From positions 2,728,001 to 2,792,000 of the forward strand of contig NZ_CP050154.1 of the NCBI RefSeq assembly GCF_011617705.1: a stretch of DNA of 64,000 nt, in the 5' to 3' direction. Source of the DNA: Brevibacterium limosum. GTDB taxonomy: Bacteria > Actinomycetota > Actinomycetes > Actinomycetales > Brevibacteriaceae. Below, in pieces: positions 7,169-18,300 of the stretch (position 1 is the stretch's first letter; each line of letters begins with the position of its first letter). The notes below the pieces were generated by a model. That model saw nothing but the letters and a program-made list of their open reading frames with translations. It did no database searches and had not been told where the DNA came from. A program made the position numbers and the translations under genes.

Positions 7169-8413
7169 TCAGCGGCGACGACGGGCGAAGAAGACGATCG
7201 AGGTGATCACGAGAATGAGAGCGATCAGGGCACCGGCGCCGAGGACGGAGAAGCCGAGGATCGGTCTCGACTGCGTGGCGGCGATATCAGTCGGCGCGAG
7301 AGCCTTCGGACTCTCGGTCTCATCCGGGGCGGCCGTTTCGGTCTCTTTGGCCTTCGCATCCCCGCGGCGATGCATCTTCACCCAATCCGCCAGCTCATCC
7401 TCGGCGGAGGACACGTCCTTGGGCATTTTCGCCTTGACGGCGGCCTGCGGGTCGACGCGACCCCAACCGACGATCGGGTCGGGTTCGTCCTTCTTGCTCA
7501 CGCCCTTGTGGCCGTCCACCGGCTCGGCGCTCGACTGCAGCTTGGCTCGGACCTCATCGGCGCTGAGCTTCGGATTCTCGGCGCGGATGAGTGCTGCGAC
7601 ACCGGAGACGACCGGTGAGGCGAAGGAGCACCCCTGGCCTTCGGCGTAGCCGCCGCTGTAGTACGGAATGGGGATGTCCTTGGCCGGGCCCATGAGGTCG
7701 ACGGCGGTGCCGGGTGCGGTGGAGTCGTTGAGGACCTTGCCGTTCTTGTCGAGTCCGCCCACTCCGATGACGCCGGGCACCGTCGACGGCGACCACGCCT
7801 GGGTCGCCCCCTGTGAAGCATTGCCGACGCAGGCGACGACGAGGACGTCCTTCTCGTAGGCATAGGCGAAGGATTCGTCCCAGCTCTCCGGCCAGCCCGG
7901 ATCGTCCCAGCCCAAGGACATGTTGATTACCTCGGCGCCGGAGTCGACGGCCCACCGGATGGCTTCGTCGGCCTGTTCGCGAGTCGATCCGGATTCCTTC
8001 GGACGGTCGGGACCGAGCCACATCGACGCCGATAGGATCTCTGCGTCCGGTGCGACTCCGGTCGGGCCTGCGCCGACTCCTCGCCCGGCGATGACTCCGG
8101 CCACGGCGGTTCCATGGTGGATCGTGGTCTTCCCGCCGATCGGGGTCTTTCCGTCCTTGCCCAGTCCGCTGAAGTCCTTGGACTTCTTCACCACGCCCTT
8201 GAGGTCTTCGTGGTCGGTGTTGACCCCTGAGTCGATGACAGCGACCTTGACACCCTTGCCGGTGGACTTCTTCCAGACCTTGTCGATTCCGTAGTCCTTG
8301 ATGAACCACTGGCCTGGCCCGGCCTTCGGAGCGGCCATGACCGGTTGTGTGGTGCCGACGACCAGGCCGAGGACGACGGTCGTGACAGCGAGGAGTCTGG
8401 CGGCGCCTCTCAC
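7169..8413 (-). CDS. Mycosin-like S8 subtilisin protease, membrane-anchored
   Basis: This is a 414-residue exported serine protease. It has a signal peptide (about residues 1-28, cut near VMAAP) and the catalytic triad Asp61 (VAVIDSGVN), His100 (HHGTAVAGV) and Ser263 (GCSFASP). The oxyanion residue is Asn198 (CVGNAS). A 60-residue charged linker leads to one C-terminal membrane helix (about 384-407) and an RRRR tail that would face the cytoplasm. This is the mycosin layout. The usual Thr before the nucleophile is Cys. The GTG start overlaps the ppx stop by 3 bases, so the two are translationally coupled. No ESX/type VII genes are visible, so the substrate is unknown. Confidence 0.9.
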   Translation of the reverse strand: MRGAARLLAVTTVVLGLVVGTTQPVMAAPKAGPGQWFIKDYGIDKVWKKSTGKGVKVAVIDSGVNTDHEDLKGVVKKSKDFSGLGKDGKTPIGGKTTIHHGTAVAGVIAGRGVGAGPTGVAPDAEILSASMWLGPDRPKESGSTREQADEAIRWAVDSGAEVINMSLGWDDPGWPESWDESFAYAYEKDVLVVACVGNASQGATQAWSPSTVPGVIGVGGLDKNGKVLNDSTAPGTAVDLMGPAKDIPIPYYSGGYAEGQGCSFASPVVSGVAALIRAENPKLSADEVRAKLQSSAEPVDGHKGVSKKDEPDPIVGWGRVDPQAAVKAKMPKDVSSAEDELADWVKMHRRGDAKAKETETAAPDETESPKALAPTDIAATQSRPILGFSVLGAGALIALILVITSIVFFARRRR

Positions 8414-9357
8414 GAGCTCGTCAGCGCAAGGTCGAGCGCGGTCCCGTCGAGGATGTCGGTTTCGGAGATCCGAATGTCGAGCGTCCCTCCGGCGGCGGCC
8501 ACAGCGTGGTCGAAGCGGGCGACGATTCGGGCGAAGAGGAGGGATCCGGCTCCGATGACGTCGACGCGCCCCGGATGCATATACGGCAGGTCCGTGCGTG
8601 CCTGACGGTTCATGGCCAGAAGTCTGCGGGATTCGGCTGCGACATCGGCGACGCTGATATGTGCTCCGTGGATGCGTTCTCTCTGATAGCTCTCGAGCCC
8701 GAGGATGCCCGCGGTGATGGTGGTGACGGTTCCGGCGACTCCGATGAAGGTCCGCGGGGCGGAGAAGTCGACGATCTGGGCAGCCTGGTCGAGCTGAGCG
8801 TCGATATCGGCGATCGCTGCCTGGATCTGGTCCTCGCTGGGAGTCTCGACCGGCATGTGCCGTTCGGTCAGGCGCACCGAACCGATGTCCATGCTCACTG
8901 CCGCGTCGACCTCGTCCTGCCCGAGGACGAGTTCGGTCGATCCGCCGCCGAGGTCCATGACGACGAACGGACCCTCTGCAGCACCGAGATGGGCGGTGGC
9001 GCCGAGGAAGGACAGTCGGGCCTCTTCCTCACCGGCGATGACGTCGGGGACGACCCCGAGGATCGAGAAGATCCCGGCGAAGAACTCATCGCGGTTCTTC
9101 ACGTCACGGCTGGCCGAGGTCGCGACGAATCGCAGTCTCTCCGGCTGGTACTCCGCGGCCACCTCGGCGAATTCCTTCGTCACGGCGAAGGTGCGTTCCA
9201 GTGCTTCGGGGGCGAACTCGCCGGTGGCGTCGACGCCTTGGCCGAGGCGGACGATCCGGGTTTCGCGGCGCAGATCCGTGAGGGTGCCGTCGGCGGCGAC
9301 ATCGGCGATGAGCAGGCGCAGGGAGTTCGTCCCGCAGTCGAAGGCAGCAACTCGCAT
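8410..9357 (-). CDS. ppx: Ppx/GppA family exopolyphosphatase
   Basis: The family hydrolyses terminal phosphates of polyphosphate or pppGpp in the cytoplasm. The protein has 315 residues, the length of the short actinobacterial form. ASKHA-fold phosphate motifs are visible: FDCGTNSLRLLIAD at the N-terminus, FVATSASRDVKN, GEEEARLSFLGA, VMDLGGGSTEL and GVAGTVTT. It is in the conserved actinobacterial order eno-ftsB-DUF501-ppx. It is 8 bases downstream of DUF501 and overlaps the following protease start. The family is certain; preference for polyphosphate over pppGpp is inferred from the short length. Confidence 0.93.
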   Translation of the reverse strand: MRVAAFDCGTNSLRLLIADVAADGTLTDLRRETRIVRLGQGVDATGEFAPEALERTFAVTKEFAEVAAEYQPERLRFVATSASRDVKNRDEFFAGIFSILGVVPDVIAGEEEARLSFLGATAHLGAAEGPFVVMDLGGGSTELVLGQDEVDAAVSMDIGSVRLTERHMPVETPSEDQIQAAIADIDAQLDQAAQIVDFSAPRTFIGVAGTVTTITAGILGLESYQRERIHGAHISVADVAAESRRLLAMNRQARTDLPYMHPGRVDVIGAGSLLFARIVARFDHAVAAAGGTLDIRISETDILDGTALDLALTSS

Positions 9358-9365
9358 GGCAGGTC

Positions 9366-9893
9366 CTAGTCGGTCGGTTCGGTGGTGACGGCGGCTTCGG
9401 CGAGGGGCGGCACATCGTTCATGAACGACAGCGCACGGTCACCGATCGGGTTGACGCCGGGCCCGGCGGACAGCGAATGGCCGACGAGGGCGTGCAGACA
9501 TTTGACCCGGGTCGGCATTCCGCCGGCGGAGTAGTCCTTGATCTCTTCGACTTCGCCAAGGCCCCCTGCAGAGCCGATCTCCGAACGGACGTCGAGGTAG
9601 GCCCTGTGCGCGGAGGCATAGGCGGCGGCGAGCTCTTCGTCCTCGCTGAGCTCAGCGGTCCATTCGGCCATGATCCCCGATGCTTCCAGTCGTGAGCATT
9701 CGGCCACGTAGGCGGGGTGGGTGAGGTAGAAGGTCGTCGGGAACGGCGTACCGTCCTCGAGGCGCGGAGCCGTGGCCACGACGAGGGGTTCACCGGAGGT
9801 GCTGCGGGCGGCGATGCCGACGACGCCTCGGGGAATGCGTCCGAGTTGGTCTCGGAGGACAGCGAAATCCGCCTCGGTGCACTCTGTGATCAT
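9366..9893 (-). CDS. DUF501 domain-containing protein
   Basis: This is a 175-residue soluble protein. It has the DUF501 hallmarks: QLGRIPRGVVGIAARS, TPFPTTFYLTHP followed by AVEC-like YVAECSRLEASG, and GGMPTRVKCLHALVGHSL near the C-terminus. The conserved Cys and His there suggest a catalytic or metal role, but no function is established. It sits between the ftsB-like gene and ppx in nearly all actinobacteria. Here its ATG overlaps the ftsB stop by one base, so the two are cotranslated. Confidence 0.93.
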   Translation of the reverse strand: MITECTEADFAVLRDQLGRIPRGVVGIAARSTSGEPLVVATAPRLEDGTPFPTTFYLTHPAYVAECSRLEASGIMAEWTAELSEDEELAAAYASAHRAYLDVRSEIGSAGGLGEVEEIKDYSAGGMPTRVKCLHALVGHSLSAGPGVNPIGDRALSFMNDVPPLAEAAVTTEPTD

Positions 9894-10387
9894 CAGCTCT
9901 TCTCCACGGTGTTCCCGGTTTCCTGAATGGACTCCAGCAACTCAAGGTACCAGGCCTGCTTGCGAACCGGCCGTTCGGACTCGGATTCTTCGTCCACGGC
10001 CTCTTGGTTCGTCACGATGACCGCGTTCTTGCCCTTTTCCACGTAGTACTGGTCCTCGCGGGCCTTGCGCTTGATGTAGTCGGGGTCTTTGAGGTTCTCG
10101 TTCTTCTCCTCGAGGCTGTTGACCTCGGCTTTCGTCGTCTCGATCTCATCATTGAGGGCCGCGATCTGCTGGGCCTGCTTGAGCGCGGAGTTCAATGGCG
10201 AGAGGAATGCGAAGAGGACGATGGCGATGACGAGAAGGAACAGGCCCGTGCGCCACGACATACGACGTCCCCGCGCCTCGGCGTCCAGATCGGCGTCGGC
10301 TTCGATGACCGGCTTCGGGCGTCGACGAGGGGCGGCCTTGCCAGGAGCCGATTTCGGGGCGCTTCTTCTGGGCTTGCTCGGGACCAT
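9893..10387 (-). CDS. Septum formation initiator (FtsB/DivIC-like) protein
   Basis: This is a 164-residue bitopic division protein. It has a basic, Pro- and Lys-rich cytoplasmic N-terminus (about residues 1-43), one membrane helix (about 47-64), an extracytoplasmic coiled coil (about 66-100) and the DPDYIKRKAREDQYYVEKG segment typical of FtsB/DivIC. These proteins join FtsL and FtsQ in the divisome. The ATG at 10387 is preferred to one 23 codons upstream because it has a GAGGAAAG ribosome site. In related genomes it follows eno directly; here an unrelated rightward gene lies between them. Confidence 0.92.
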   Translation of the reverse strand: MVPSKPRRSAPKSAPGKAAPRRRPKPVIEADADLDAEARGRRMSWRTGLFLLVIAIVLFAFLSPLNSALKQAQQIAALNDEIETTKAEVNSLEEKNENLKDPDYIKRKAREDQYYVEKGKNAVIVTNQEAVDEESESERPVRKQAWYLELLESIQETGNTVEKS

Positions 10388-10803
10388 GCTTCTTTCCTCT
10401 GCGACTGGGGATCGGGGAAGAGTGTCGCAACATCTCCAAGTGTGCCGTGTTCGCATTCTCGGCGCGAGGATTTCGAGCCCGTGGCGTGTTCGAATCTCAG
10501 GTCTGCTCCGTCACGTCTGCTCCCCTCGCCCGACCTTCCGCAGAGCATCACTCACCCGTACGGCCGTTTCCTCCACGCAGCCGCTTCTCCTACATCTGCT
10601 CACGCATCTCTCACCTATTGCGACAATCCACCCCGCTCCTGCAGGGCGTTTTGCCGCGACCAGTGACCGATGCCCCGGAAGCCTCGACAGTTGCTCCCGA
10701 TTCACGCCCCAATCCACGCTCGAACCGACTTCTTTCCACAGGCTTATCCACACCTTGACCGTGCTCCATTGCCTTTTATGTGCTTTTACTACATTTTATA
10801 TGC
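10388..10803. other. Intergenic region, ftsB-like to AbiEi-like gene
   Basis: These 416 bases hold the divergent promoters of the two flanking genes. The right end (10770-10803) is clearly AT-rich against the local background. TTGACC at 10755-10760 could be a -35 for the rightward gene. I see no RNA gene or convincing ORF. Confidence 0.4.
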
Positions 10804-11811
10804 ATGTACAAACTCTTGAGCACTGATGACATCATTCGACTCGGATTCAATCATGGCGACATCAGACGCGCCCGCCAATGCTGTCTGCGTCGGCTGTCGC
10901 GTGGCACATATCTCGTCCGGCGTGTCTGCGAGCAGGACTTCCATCGCCCGCTGTGGGCGAGCATAGACGAGCAGATTCACCAAGTCTTCATCGAACACGG
11001 AGACATCCGCGACGAGATCAACGACCTCAACGCCTCGGTGATGGCTCATTTCGCCCGACGTGCCGATCAGAGAATCGACGAGGCGAAGACGAATCCACCG
11101 CCGGAGGTCTTCTCGCACATCTCTGCGGCTCTCATCCACAATCTGCCCATCTCCCACCCTGTCACGCACCAGGTCGAGGTCGTGCGACCAGGCACAAATC
11201 GCAAGTTCAAAAGCATCCACGTCCGCGGCAATCTCATCCCGAAAGAACATCGCGCAACGATCAACGGCGCCGAAGTGACCACGCTCGAGCGCACACTCAT
11301 CGACGTCGCCCGCAGCTACAACCTCGACGTCTCGGTGCCTATGATCGACGATGCGCTGCACCGAAAGCTGACGACCAGAGAGAAGATCCGCGCGACCCTC
11401 GCCCAATGCCTGGAAAAACGCAACGCCGCGAAAGTGAGGTTGGCCATCGATCTCGCTGATTCCCGTCGCGAATCCCCCGCCGAGGCGGTCGCCGCTGTGC
11501 GATTCTACGAACATGGGATCACGGGTTTGGAACCGCAGGTCACGTTCCGTGCCGACAGCGTGAACCGCGAGATCCGCGTCGACTTCTGTCACCGCCAGGC
11601 TCGACTCATCATCGAGATCGACGGCATCGGCAAGCTCTATCTCGGCTCAGGTGTCCCCCGCCAAGAGCTCGAAGAGGAACGCCGCCGCGAGCAGTGGCTG
11701 CGCGACGAGGGCTGGCAGGTGATTCGGATCAGCTGGAAGGAACTGTTCCAGGAGGCGAAGTTCTATGACATCCTCCGCGCCATCCGCCGCACGCAGAACG
11801 CCACCGCCTGA
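10804..11811 (+). CDS. AbiEi-like/DUF559 (Vsr-fold) protein, orphan
   Basis: This is a 335-residue protein of a type common in actinobacteria. The N-terminal part (about residues 1-75) looks like the winged helix of AbiEi-type antitoxins (TDDIIRLGF then RRLSRGTYLV). The middle has TTLERTLIDVARS. The C-terminus has the DUF559/Vsr-like nuclease pattern: IRVDFCHRQARLIIEIDG, then EEERRREQWLRDEGWQVIRI. No AbiEii toxin gene is adjacent. The ATG at 10804 is chosen; a GTG at 10780 in frame would add a TTA codon. The start region is AT-rich, and the gene splits the conserved eno-ftsB pair, which suggests later arrival. Whether it has nuclease or antitoxin activity is unknown. Confidence 0.8.
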   Translation: MYKLLSTDDIIRLGFNHGDIRRARQCCLRRLSRGTYLVRRVCEQDFHRPLWASIDEQIHQVFIEHGDIRDEINDLNASVMAHFARRADQRIDEAKTNPPPEVFSHISAALIHNLPISHPVTHQVEVVRPGTNRKFKSIHVRGNLIPKEHRATINGAEVTTLERTLIDVARSYNLDVSVPMIDDALHRKLTTREKIRATLAQCLEKRNAAKVRLAIDLADSRRESPAEAVAAVRFYEHGITGLEPQVTFRADSVNREIRVDFCHRQARLIIEIDGIGKLYLGSGVPRQELEEERRREQWLRDEGWQVIRISWKELFQEAKFYDILRAIRRTQNATA

Positions 11812-12152
11812 CCTCGCTGCGAGCATTTTCACCGTAGGGGCGTCCGTCACGATAGCCCCCTCCGGCACCGCCTCCAGCGCCGCAGCCGCACCCGAACCGC
11901 TGGCGCATACCACACCGTTGCTGTCGCACACTCTCGTTGCGTCGAGCACACCGTCGCGAAAGGCGCGATTTTCGAAGCTTCATCCCGCCCCGTTGCTGGC
12001 AGTTCCTACAGTTGCTCAGCATTCCCTCACCGATAGCGGCTCGTCAGAGTGGTGCATCGGTGTCACATGCGAGGAACGCGCGGGTCAGCCGCTCATGGGC
12101 AGATTTGAGACGACTGGTGACAGAAGGTGACGACAACAATCCGAGAGTCACC
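11812..12152. other. Intergenic region, AbiEi-like gene to eno terminator
   Basis: These 341 bases separate the convergent AbiEi-like gene and eno. I find no RNA gene, no strong hairpin and no ORF with convincing codon use. Confidence 0.4.
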
Positions 12153-12196
12153 GAGGCGGGGCCGGGCGATCGATGATGATCGTCCGGCCCCGCCTC
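12153..12196 (-). terminator. Terminator-like hairpin downstream of eno
   Basis: Arms 12153-12171 and 12178-12196 pair over about 18 of 19 positions around a 6-base loop. There is no T-run. It lies 95 bases after the eno stop. The arm contains the over-represented CCGAGGCGG word. Confidence 0.6.
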
Positions 12197-12290
12197 GTGG
12201 AGTTCGGTGCCTACCGGCCTACGGTCAGTCCGGGTGCCTCAGGATTGAAGCAGCCCTGATGAAGCAACCGGTCCCGCTGTCCGGCGTGCT

Positions 12291-13625
<1,335 letters not shown>

Positions 13626-13647
13626 TTAATGCACCGCGGGGCCAGGC

Positions 13648-14478
13648 TCACCCTCTGTCCGAGGCGGACTCGAGCAGGCATTCGCGCAGTCGCTCGGGCG
13701 TTGCCGGGTCCATCCCGTGCGCGAGCAGATAGGCTTCCACTCCCCCGATCCGTTCTCCGTCCTTCGCTGAGGCGGGCCCGTGCTCGGCGTCGATCCGGTC
13801 GAGGATCTCGTGCATGAGTTCGGGAGGAGCGGCTGTGGCGGTCTCGGCGAGGTTGCCGGAGATCCCGGCATCGGAGAAGTTCCGGGTGATCGCTTCGAGG
13901 AATCCCCCGGACAGGTGGGTGGAGGTGATCGCGTATTCGTCGACGATCTCCTGCCGTCCCACACCGAGGAGGTCGAGCAGGAAGGCTCCGATCACACCGG
14001 TGCGGTCTTTTCCGGCCGAGCAGTGGAAGACCACACCGTCGGTGCAGTGGTCGGCGATCAAGTCGACGGCGGCGGCCAGCCGGTGGCCGAAGTGAGTGAT
14101 CATGAGTTCGTAGATGCGGTTGAGGCTCCGGTCGCTGAGGTCCATTCCGGTCGCCTCGGCGGCGGCCTTCATCTCTTTGCGGCTCATCGGTCGGCTGGGG
14201 AAGAAATGGTCGTCGAAGACAGGCAGCTCGATGTGACGGACGGCGAGGCCCTTGAGCGCATCGGGCAGCTTCGCCCGTTCGCCGATATCGCGCAGATCGA
14301 TGACCGTGCCGATGCCGAGTTCGCCGATGTCGGCGCGCGCCCGATCGCTCAGCTGGGCCAGCCCGTCGGCGCGGAACACCTTTCCGGATCGCACTCGACG
14401 ATCCCCCGCCTCGGTGGCGGGTCCTCCGATGTCTCGGAAGTTGAAGGTGCCGTCGATCTCGAGCCGCTCCAGACTCAT
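13648..14478 (-). CDS. Tyrosine-protein phosphatase (Y_phosphatase3, PtpB-like)
   Basis: This 276-residue cytoplasmic phosphatase has the active-site loop HCSAGKDRTG, a C-x5-R signature with an added Lys and Asp as in Mycobacterium PtpB. The N-terminal FNFRDIGG motif and FRADGLAQLSD are typical of this family, which removes phosphate from tyrosine and in some members serine, threonine or phosphoinositides. The ATG overlaps the MazG-family stop by four bases (ATGA), so the two are coupled. A role in signalling is likely; the substrate cannot be read. Confidence 0.92.
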   Translation of the reverse strand: MSLERLEIDGTFNFRDIGGPATEAGDRRVRSGKVFRADGLAQLSDRARADIGELGIGTVIDLRDIGERAKLPDALKGLAVRHIELPVFDDHFFPSRPMSRKEMKAAAEATGMDLSDRSLNRIYELMITHFGHRLAAAVDLIADHCTDGVVFHCSAGKDRTGVIGAFLLDLLGVGRQEIVDEYAITSTHLSGGFLEAITRNFSDAGISGNLAETATAAPPELMHEILDRIDAEHGPASAKDGERIGGVEAYLLAHGMDPATPERLRECLLESASDRG

Positions 14479-15023
14479 TCTGCGCTGTCCTCTTCCCGCA
14501 CCGTGGTCTTCTCCTCTGCTTTGATCCGGTGGTATTCGCGTTCGACGTCTTCCAGCGACGCCATCTCATCCACGGAATCTTCGGTGAAAGCCAGGGGGTG
14601 GCGGCGGATGAGCTTGGCCTCCAGACCGTCGACGATGGCACCGAGGCTGTGGCCGTAGGCGTGCCCGCTGCTCTCATCGAGCAGGGCGGAGTGGAAGAGC
14701 ACTTGGTAGAACACATCGCCGAGTTCTTCGACGACGGCCGCCCGGTGATCTGCGGTGGGTGTCGTGGTGAAGTCTTCGAGAGCGACGATGAGTTCGTCGG
14801 TCTCTTCCCGAGCGTACTTCTCGAGGCTCTGGTGGTCCTGTCGGCTCGACCAGGGACAGCGTCGCCGCAGGGTCGCCATGGCGTCGATCACCGGTTGCAG
14901 CCGAGGTTCGACCTGCTCCGCTCCAGTTTCGGCGTGCTCCGCTCCAGTTTCGACCTGGTCTGCTCCCCGTTCGACCGCACTCTGCTCGTCACATTCACCC
15001 ACGAAATATCCTCCTGCCGGCAC
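14475..15023 (-). CDS. MazG-family nucleotide pyrophosphohydrolase (single domain)
   Basis: MazG enzymes hydrolyse (d)NTPs to monophosphates and limit misincorporation. The core shows MATLRRRCPWSSRQDHQSLEKYAREETDELIVAL, then VEELGDVFYQVLFHS, which carries the Mg-binding E-E-x-D pattern, and a C-terminal WRRHPH-like KLIRRHPLAF. The 182 residues correspond to one MazG domain, against about 260-320 in two-domain forms. The first 45 residues are poorly conserved and contain a repeated ETGAE unit, so the true start may be internal. The order mfd-mazG-eno is the usual actinobacterial one. Confidence 0.87.
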   Translation of the reverse strand: MPAGGYFVGECDEQSAVERGADQVETGAEHAETGAEQVEPRLQPVIDAMATLRRRCPWSSRQDHQSLEKYAREETDELIVALEDFTTTPTADHRAAVVEELGDVFYQVLFHSALLDESSGHAYGHSLGAIVDGLEAKLIRRHPLAFTEDSVDEMASLEDVEREYHRIKAEEKTTVREEDSAE

Positions 15024-15029
15024 GAAAGA

Positions 15030-15053
15030 CCCCCACCGCAGAAACGGTGAGGG
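15030..15053 (-). terminator. Small terminator after csbD-like gene
   Basis: A 9-bp stem with one mismatch and a 6-nt loop is followed on the minus strand by TCTTTCGT. It lies 12 bases past the CsbD stop. Confidence 0.5.
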
Positions 15054-15065
15054 CCGATTCGTCGG

Positions 15066-15260
15066 TCACTTCGAGAATTTGTCCTTGACCGATGAGCCGA
15101 GGTCCTTGACCGACTCGCCGACATCCTTGGCCTTGGCCTTGAGCTGGTCGGTGGCGCCTTCGGCCTTGAGTTTGTCGTCATCGGTCGCATCGCCGATGGT
15201 CTCCTTGGCCCGACCGCTGAGGTCCTCGGCCTTGTTCTCGAACTTGTCGTCAACACCCAT
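15066..15260 (-). CDS. CsbD-like small stress protein
   Basis: This is a 64-residue, highly charged, Lys/Asp/Glu-rich protein. The pattern MGVDDKFENKAEDLSGRAKE, then TIGDATDDDKLKAEGATDQLKAKAK, is that of the CsbD family, a four-helix general-stress protein of unknown mechanism. AAGGAGAAGCC precedes the ATG. It stands between mazG and mfd with its own hairpin. In relatives such genes are often under stress sigma factors; no such promoter could be confirmed here. Confidence 0.9.
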   Translation of the reverse strand: MGVDDKFENKAEDLSGRAKETIGDATDDDKLKAEGATDQLKAKAKDVGESVKDLGSSVKDKFSK

Positions 15261-15380
15261 GGGGCTTCTCCTTAGCAGATAGCTGAGTGATGTGCACTTG
15301 CTGCGGATGCCTCCGCGCTTCGCACTCTACGCCACTGCCCTTGCCCGTGGGCCGGTCAGCGATGAACAGTCGGGGAGTTC

Positions 15381-18300
15381 TCAACCGTTATTCGGCGCTC
15401 CGGCCTCGCTGTCCTCCGTGACTTCGGACTCGATGACGGGCAGGATGGCGTCGAGGAACTGGTGTGCCCACCGCAGGATGTCCGAATCGGTCATCTCCTT
15501 GGAGTCGAATCCGCTGCCGGCCATCGGTTTGGGAACGAGGACCGAGCGCAGCGCCGGTTTGAGCAGCGACTTCGGGTACAGGCGTTTGAGCCTGACCACC
15601 TGCGAGTCGGAGAGTTCGACGGGTCCGAAGCGGATGAAGTTGCCCTGCATGACGATGTCGTTGACCCCGGAGGCCCGGGCGCGAATGCGCAGCCTGGCCA
15701 CATCGGCGAGGACGCCGACGGGTTCCGGATAGGGGCCGTAGCGGTCGGTGAGTTCGTCGAGGACTTCCTGCAGCTGCGCTTCGTCGGCCGCCGCCGCAAG
15801 CTTTCGGTAGGCCTCGAGACGCAGCCGTTCGTGGTCGACGTAGTCGGCCGGCAGGTGGGCGTCGACGGGCAGTTCGATGCGCATATCCGCCTCGGGTTCG
15901 GTCTCCTCACCGCGGAACTTCGCCACGGCCTCACCGACGAGGCGGACGTAGAGGTCGAAGCCGACGCCTTCGATATGCCCGGACTGCTGACCGCCGAGCA
16001 GGTTGCCCGCTCCGCGGATCTCGAGGTCCTTCATCGCCACCTGCATTCCGGCACCCAGTTCGGTGTGCGCGGCCAGGGTCGTCAGACGGTCATGTGCGGT
16101 CTCGGTCAGCTGTGTGTCCGGCGGGTAGAGGAAGTAGGCGTAGGCGCGTTCGCGTCCTCGTCCCACACGTCCGCGCAGCTGGTGGAGCTGGGAGAGTCCG
16201 TAGCGGTCGGCGTTGTCGATGATGAGGGTGTTCGCGTTGGCGATGTCGATTCCGGTTTCGACGATCGTCGTGCACACGAGCACGTCGTATTTCTTCTCCC
16301 AGAAGTCGACGATGACCTGCTCGAGTCGGGTCTCGTTCATCTTGCCGTGGGCGATGGCGATCCGGGCCTCGGGCACCATTTCGGCGATGTGGCCGGCGAC
16401 GGCTTCGATATCGCGGACCCGGTTGTGGATGTAGAAGACCTGGCCCTCGCGCATGAGTTCGCGGCGGATCGCGGCCTTGATCTGCTTGTCTTCGCGTTTG
16501 CCCACATAGGTCAGCACCGGGTGCCGCTCTTCCGGCGGCGTGGCCAGGGTCGACATCTCACGGATGCCGGTCACGGCCATCTCCAAGGTGCGCGGGATCG
16601 GGGTCGCCGACATGGCGAGGACGTCGACGTTGGTGCGCAGCGCCTTGAGCGTCTCCTTGTGTTCGACGCCGAAGCGCTGCTCCTCGTCGATGATGACGAG
16701 CCCGAGTTCCTTGAACCGCACTTCGCCGCTGAGCAGCCGGTGGGTGCCGATGACGAGGTCGAGCTTGCCGTCGGCCAGATCCTCTTTGACCTTCTCCGAT
16801 TCCTGTTTGGTCTGGAACCGGGAGAGGGCGCCGATGGTGACGGGGAATCCCGAGTAGCGTTCGGCGAAGGTCTCGTAGTGCTGCTGGACGAGCAGCGTCG
16901 TCGGCACGAGAACGGCGACCTGTTTGCCTTCCTGGATCGCCTTGAACGCGGCGCGAACCGCGATCTCGGTCTTCCCATAGCCCACATCGCCGCAGATCAG
17001 ACGGTCCATCGGCACCGTCTTCTCCATGTCCGATTTGACCTCGTCGATGGTGGTCAGCTGATCGGCGGTCTCCACATAGTGGAAGGCGTCCTCGAGTTCG
17101 CGCTGCCAGGGTGTGTCCGGTCCGAAGGCATGGCCGACGGTGGCTTGCCGTGCCGAATAGAGGCGGATGAGTTCCCCGGCGATCTCCTTGACGGCCTTGC
17201 GGGCCTTCGCCTTCGTCGTCTGCCAGTCGGCGCCGCCCATCTTGTTGAGGTTCGGGCTCTCCCCGCCGACATAGCGGGTGACCTGGTCGAGCGCATCGCT
17301 GGGGACGTAGAGGCGGTCGCCGGGCTGTCCGCGTTTGGCCGGCGCGTATTCGATGATGAGGTATTCGCGGGTGTGCTTGTTCGCTCCCCTGCCCGTGGTC
17401 CGCTGCGTCATTTCGACGAATCGTCCGACACCGTGCTGGTCGTGGACGACATAGTCGCCGGGCGCCAGGTTGAGCGGGTCGACCTGGTTGCGTCGGCGTC
17501 GGGTGGGCAGCTTGCGCATATCCCGCGTCGAGGTGGCCGCCGCCCGACCGAGCACATCGGCCTCGGTGAGCACGGCGAGCTTGAGATCGTCGAAGACGAA
17601 TCCGCCGAAGGAGGCGGCCGTCGTCACTGTCACCAGCGCTTCGGGCAGATCGGTCGGGTCATCGACGAAGGAGGCGGGCACTCCTGCTTCGGAGAACACC
17701 TCGACCATGCGTCGGCCCGGTCCCTGACCTTCGGTGAGCACGAGGATGCGCCACTTGTCGTGGATGAGTCCCTTGACGTCGGCGAGGATCGCTTCGACGT
17801 CTCCGGCATAGCCCTTCGGGATGCGGGCAGGAACAGAGAAGATGTTCTCTTCGGGACCGGCGAGCTCCTCATCGGTTGCGAATCCACCGACCTCCCACCA
17901 CGCCAGACCGATGAGGCGAGCGCCCTCCTCCATCTCGGCCACGGTGCGGAAGCTCGCGGCCGACAGGTCGATCGGGGTCTCTCCCCCACCGGCTGCACCG
18001 GTCCAGGCGGCCTCGAGGAATTCGTTCGTCGTCTCCACGAGGTCCGCGGCGCGGGCGTCGACGCGTTCGGGTTCGGTGATGATGATCTTCGACGCGGGCG
18101 GCAGCAGAGCGATGATCGGCTCCATTCCGTCGGCGAGGACGGCGGAGAGGGATTCCATGCCTTCGACGGCGACTCCGCCGGCGATCTTGTCGAGCATATC
18201 GGCGGCGCTGGGCACCTCCTCGGCGAGTTCTGCCGCCCGCTTCCGCACCGAATCGGTCAGGAGCAGCTCCCGGCACGGCGGTGCCGACAGTTCCAGGGGT

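Noticed and set aside
11765..12130. Small frame in the gap after the AbiEi-like gene
   Set aside because: Composition is Ser/Thr/Ala-rich without a ribosome site or family pattern, and it overlaps the end of the upstream gene.
14921..14965. Repeat GCTCCAGTTTCG in the MazG-family N-terminus as a mobile or regulatory repeat
   Set aside because: Two short copies encode a repeated ETGAE and look like local slippage in a poorly conserved region that may lie before the true start.
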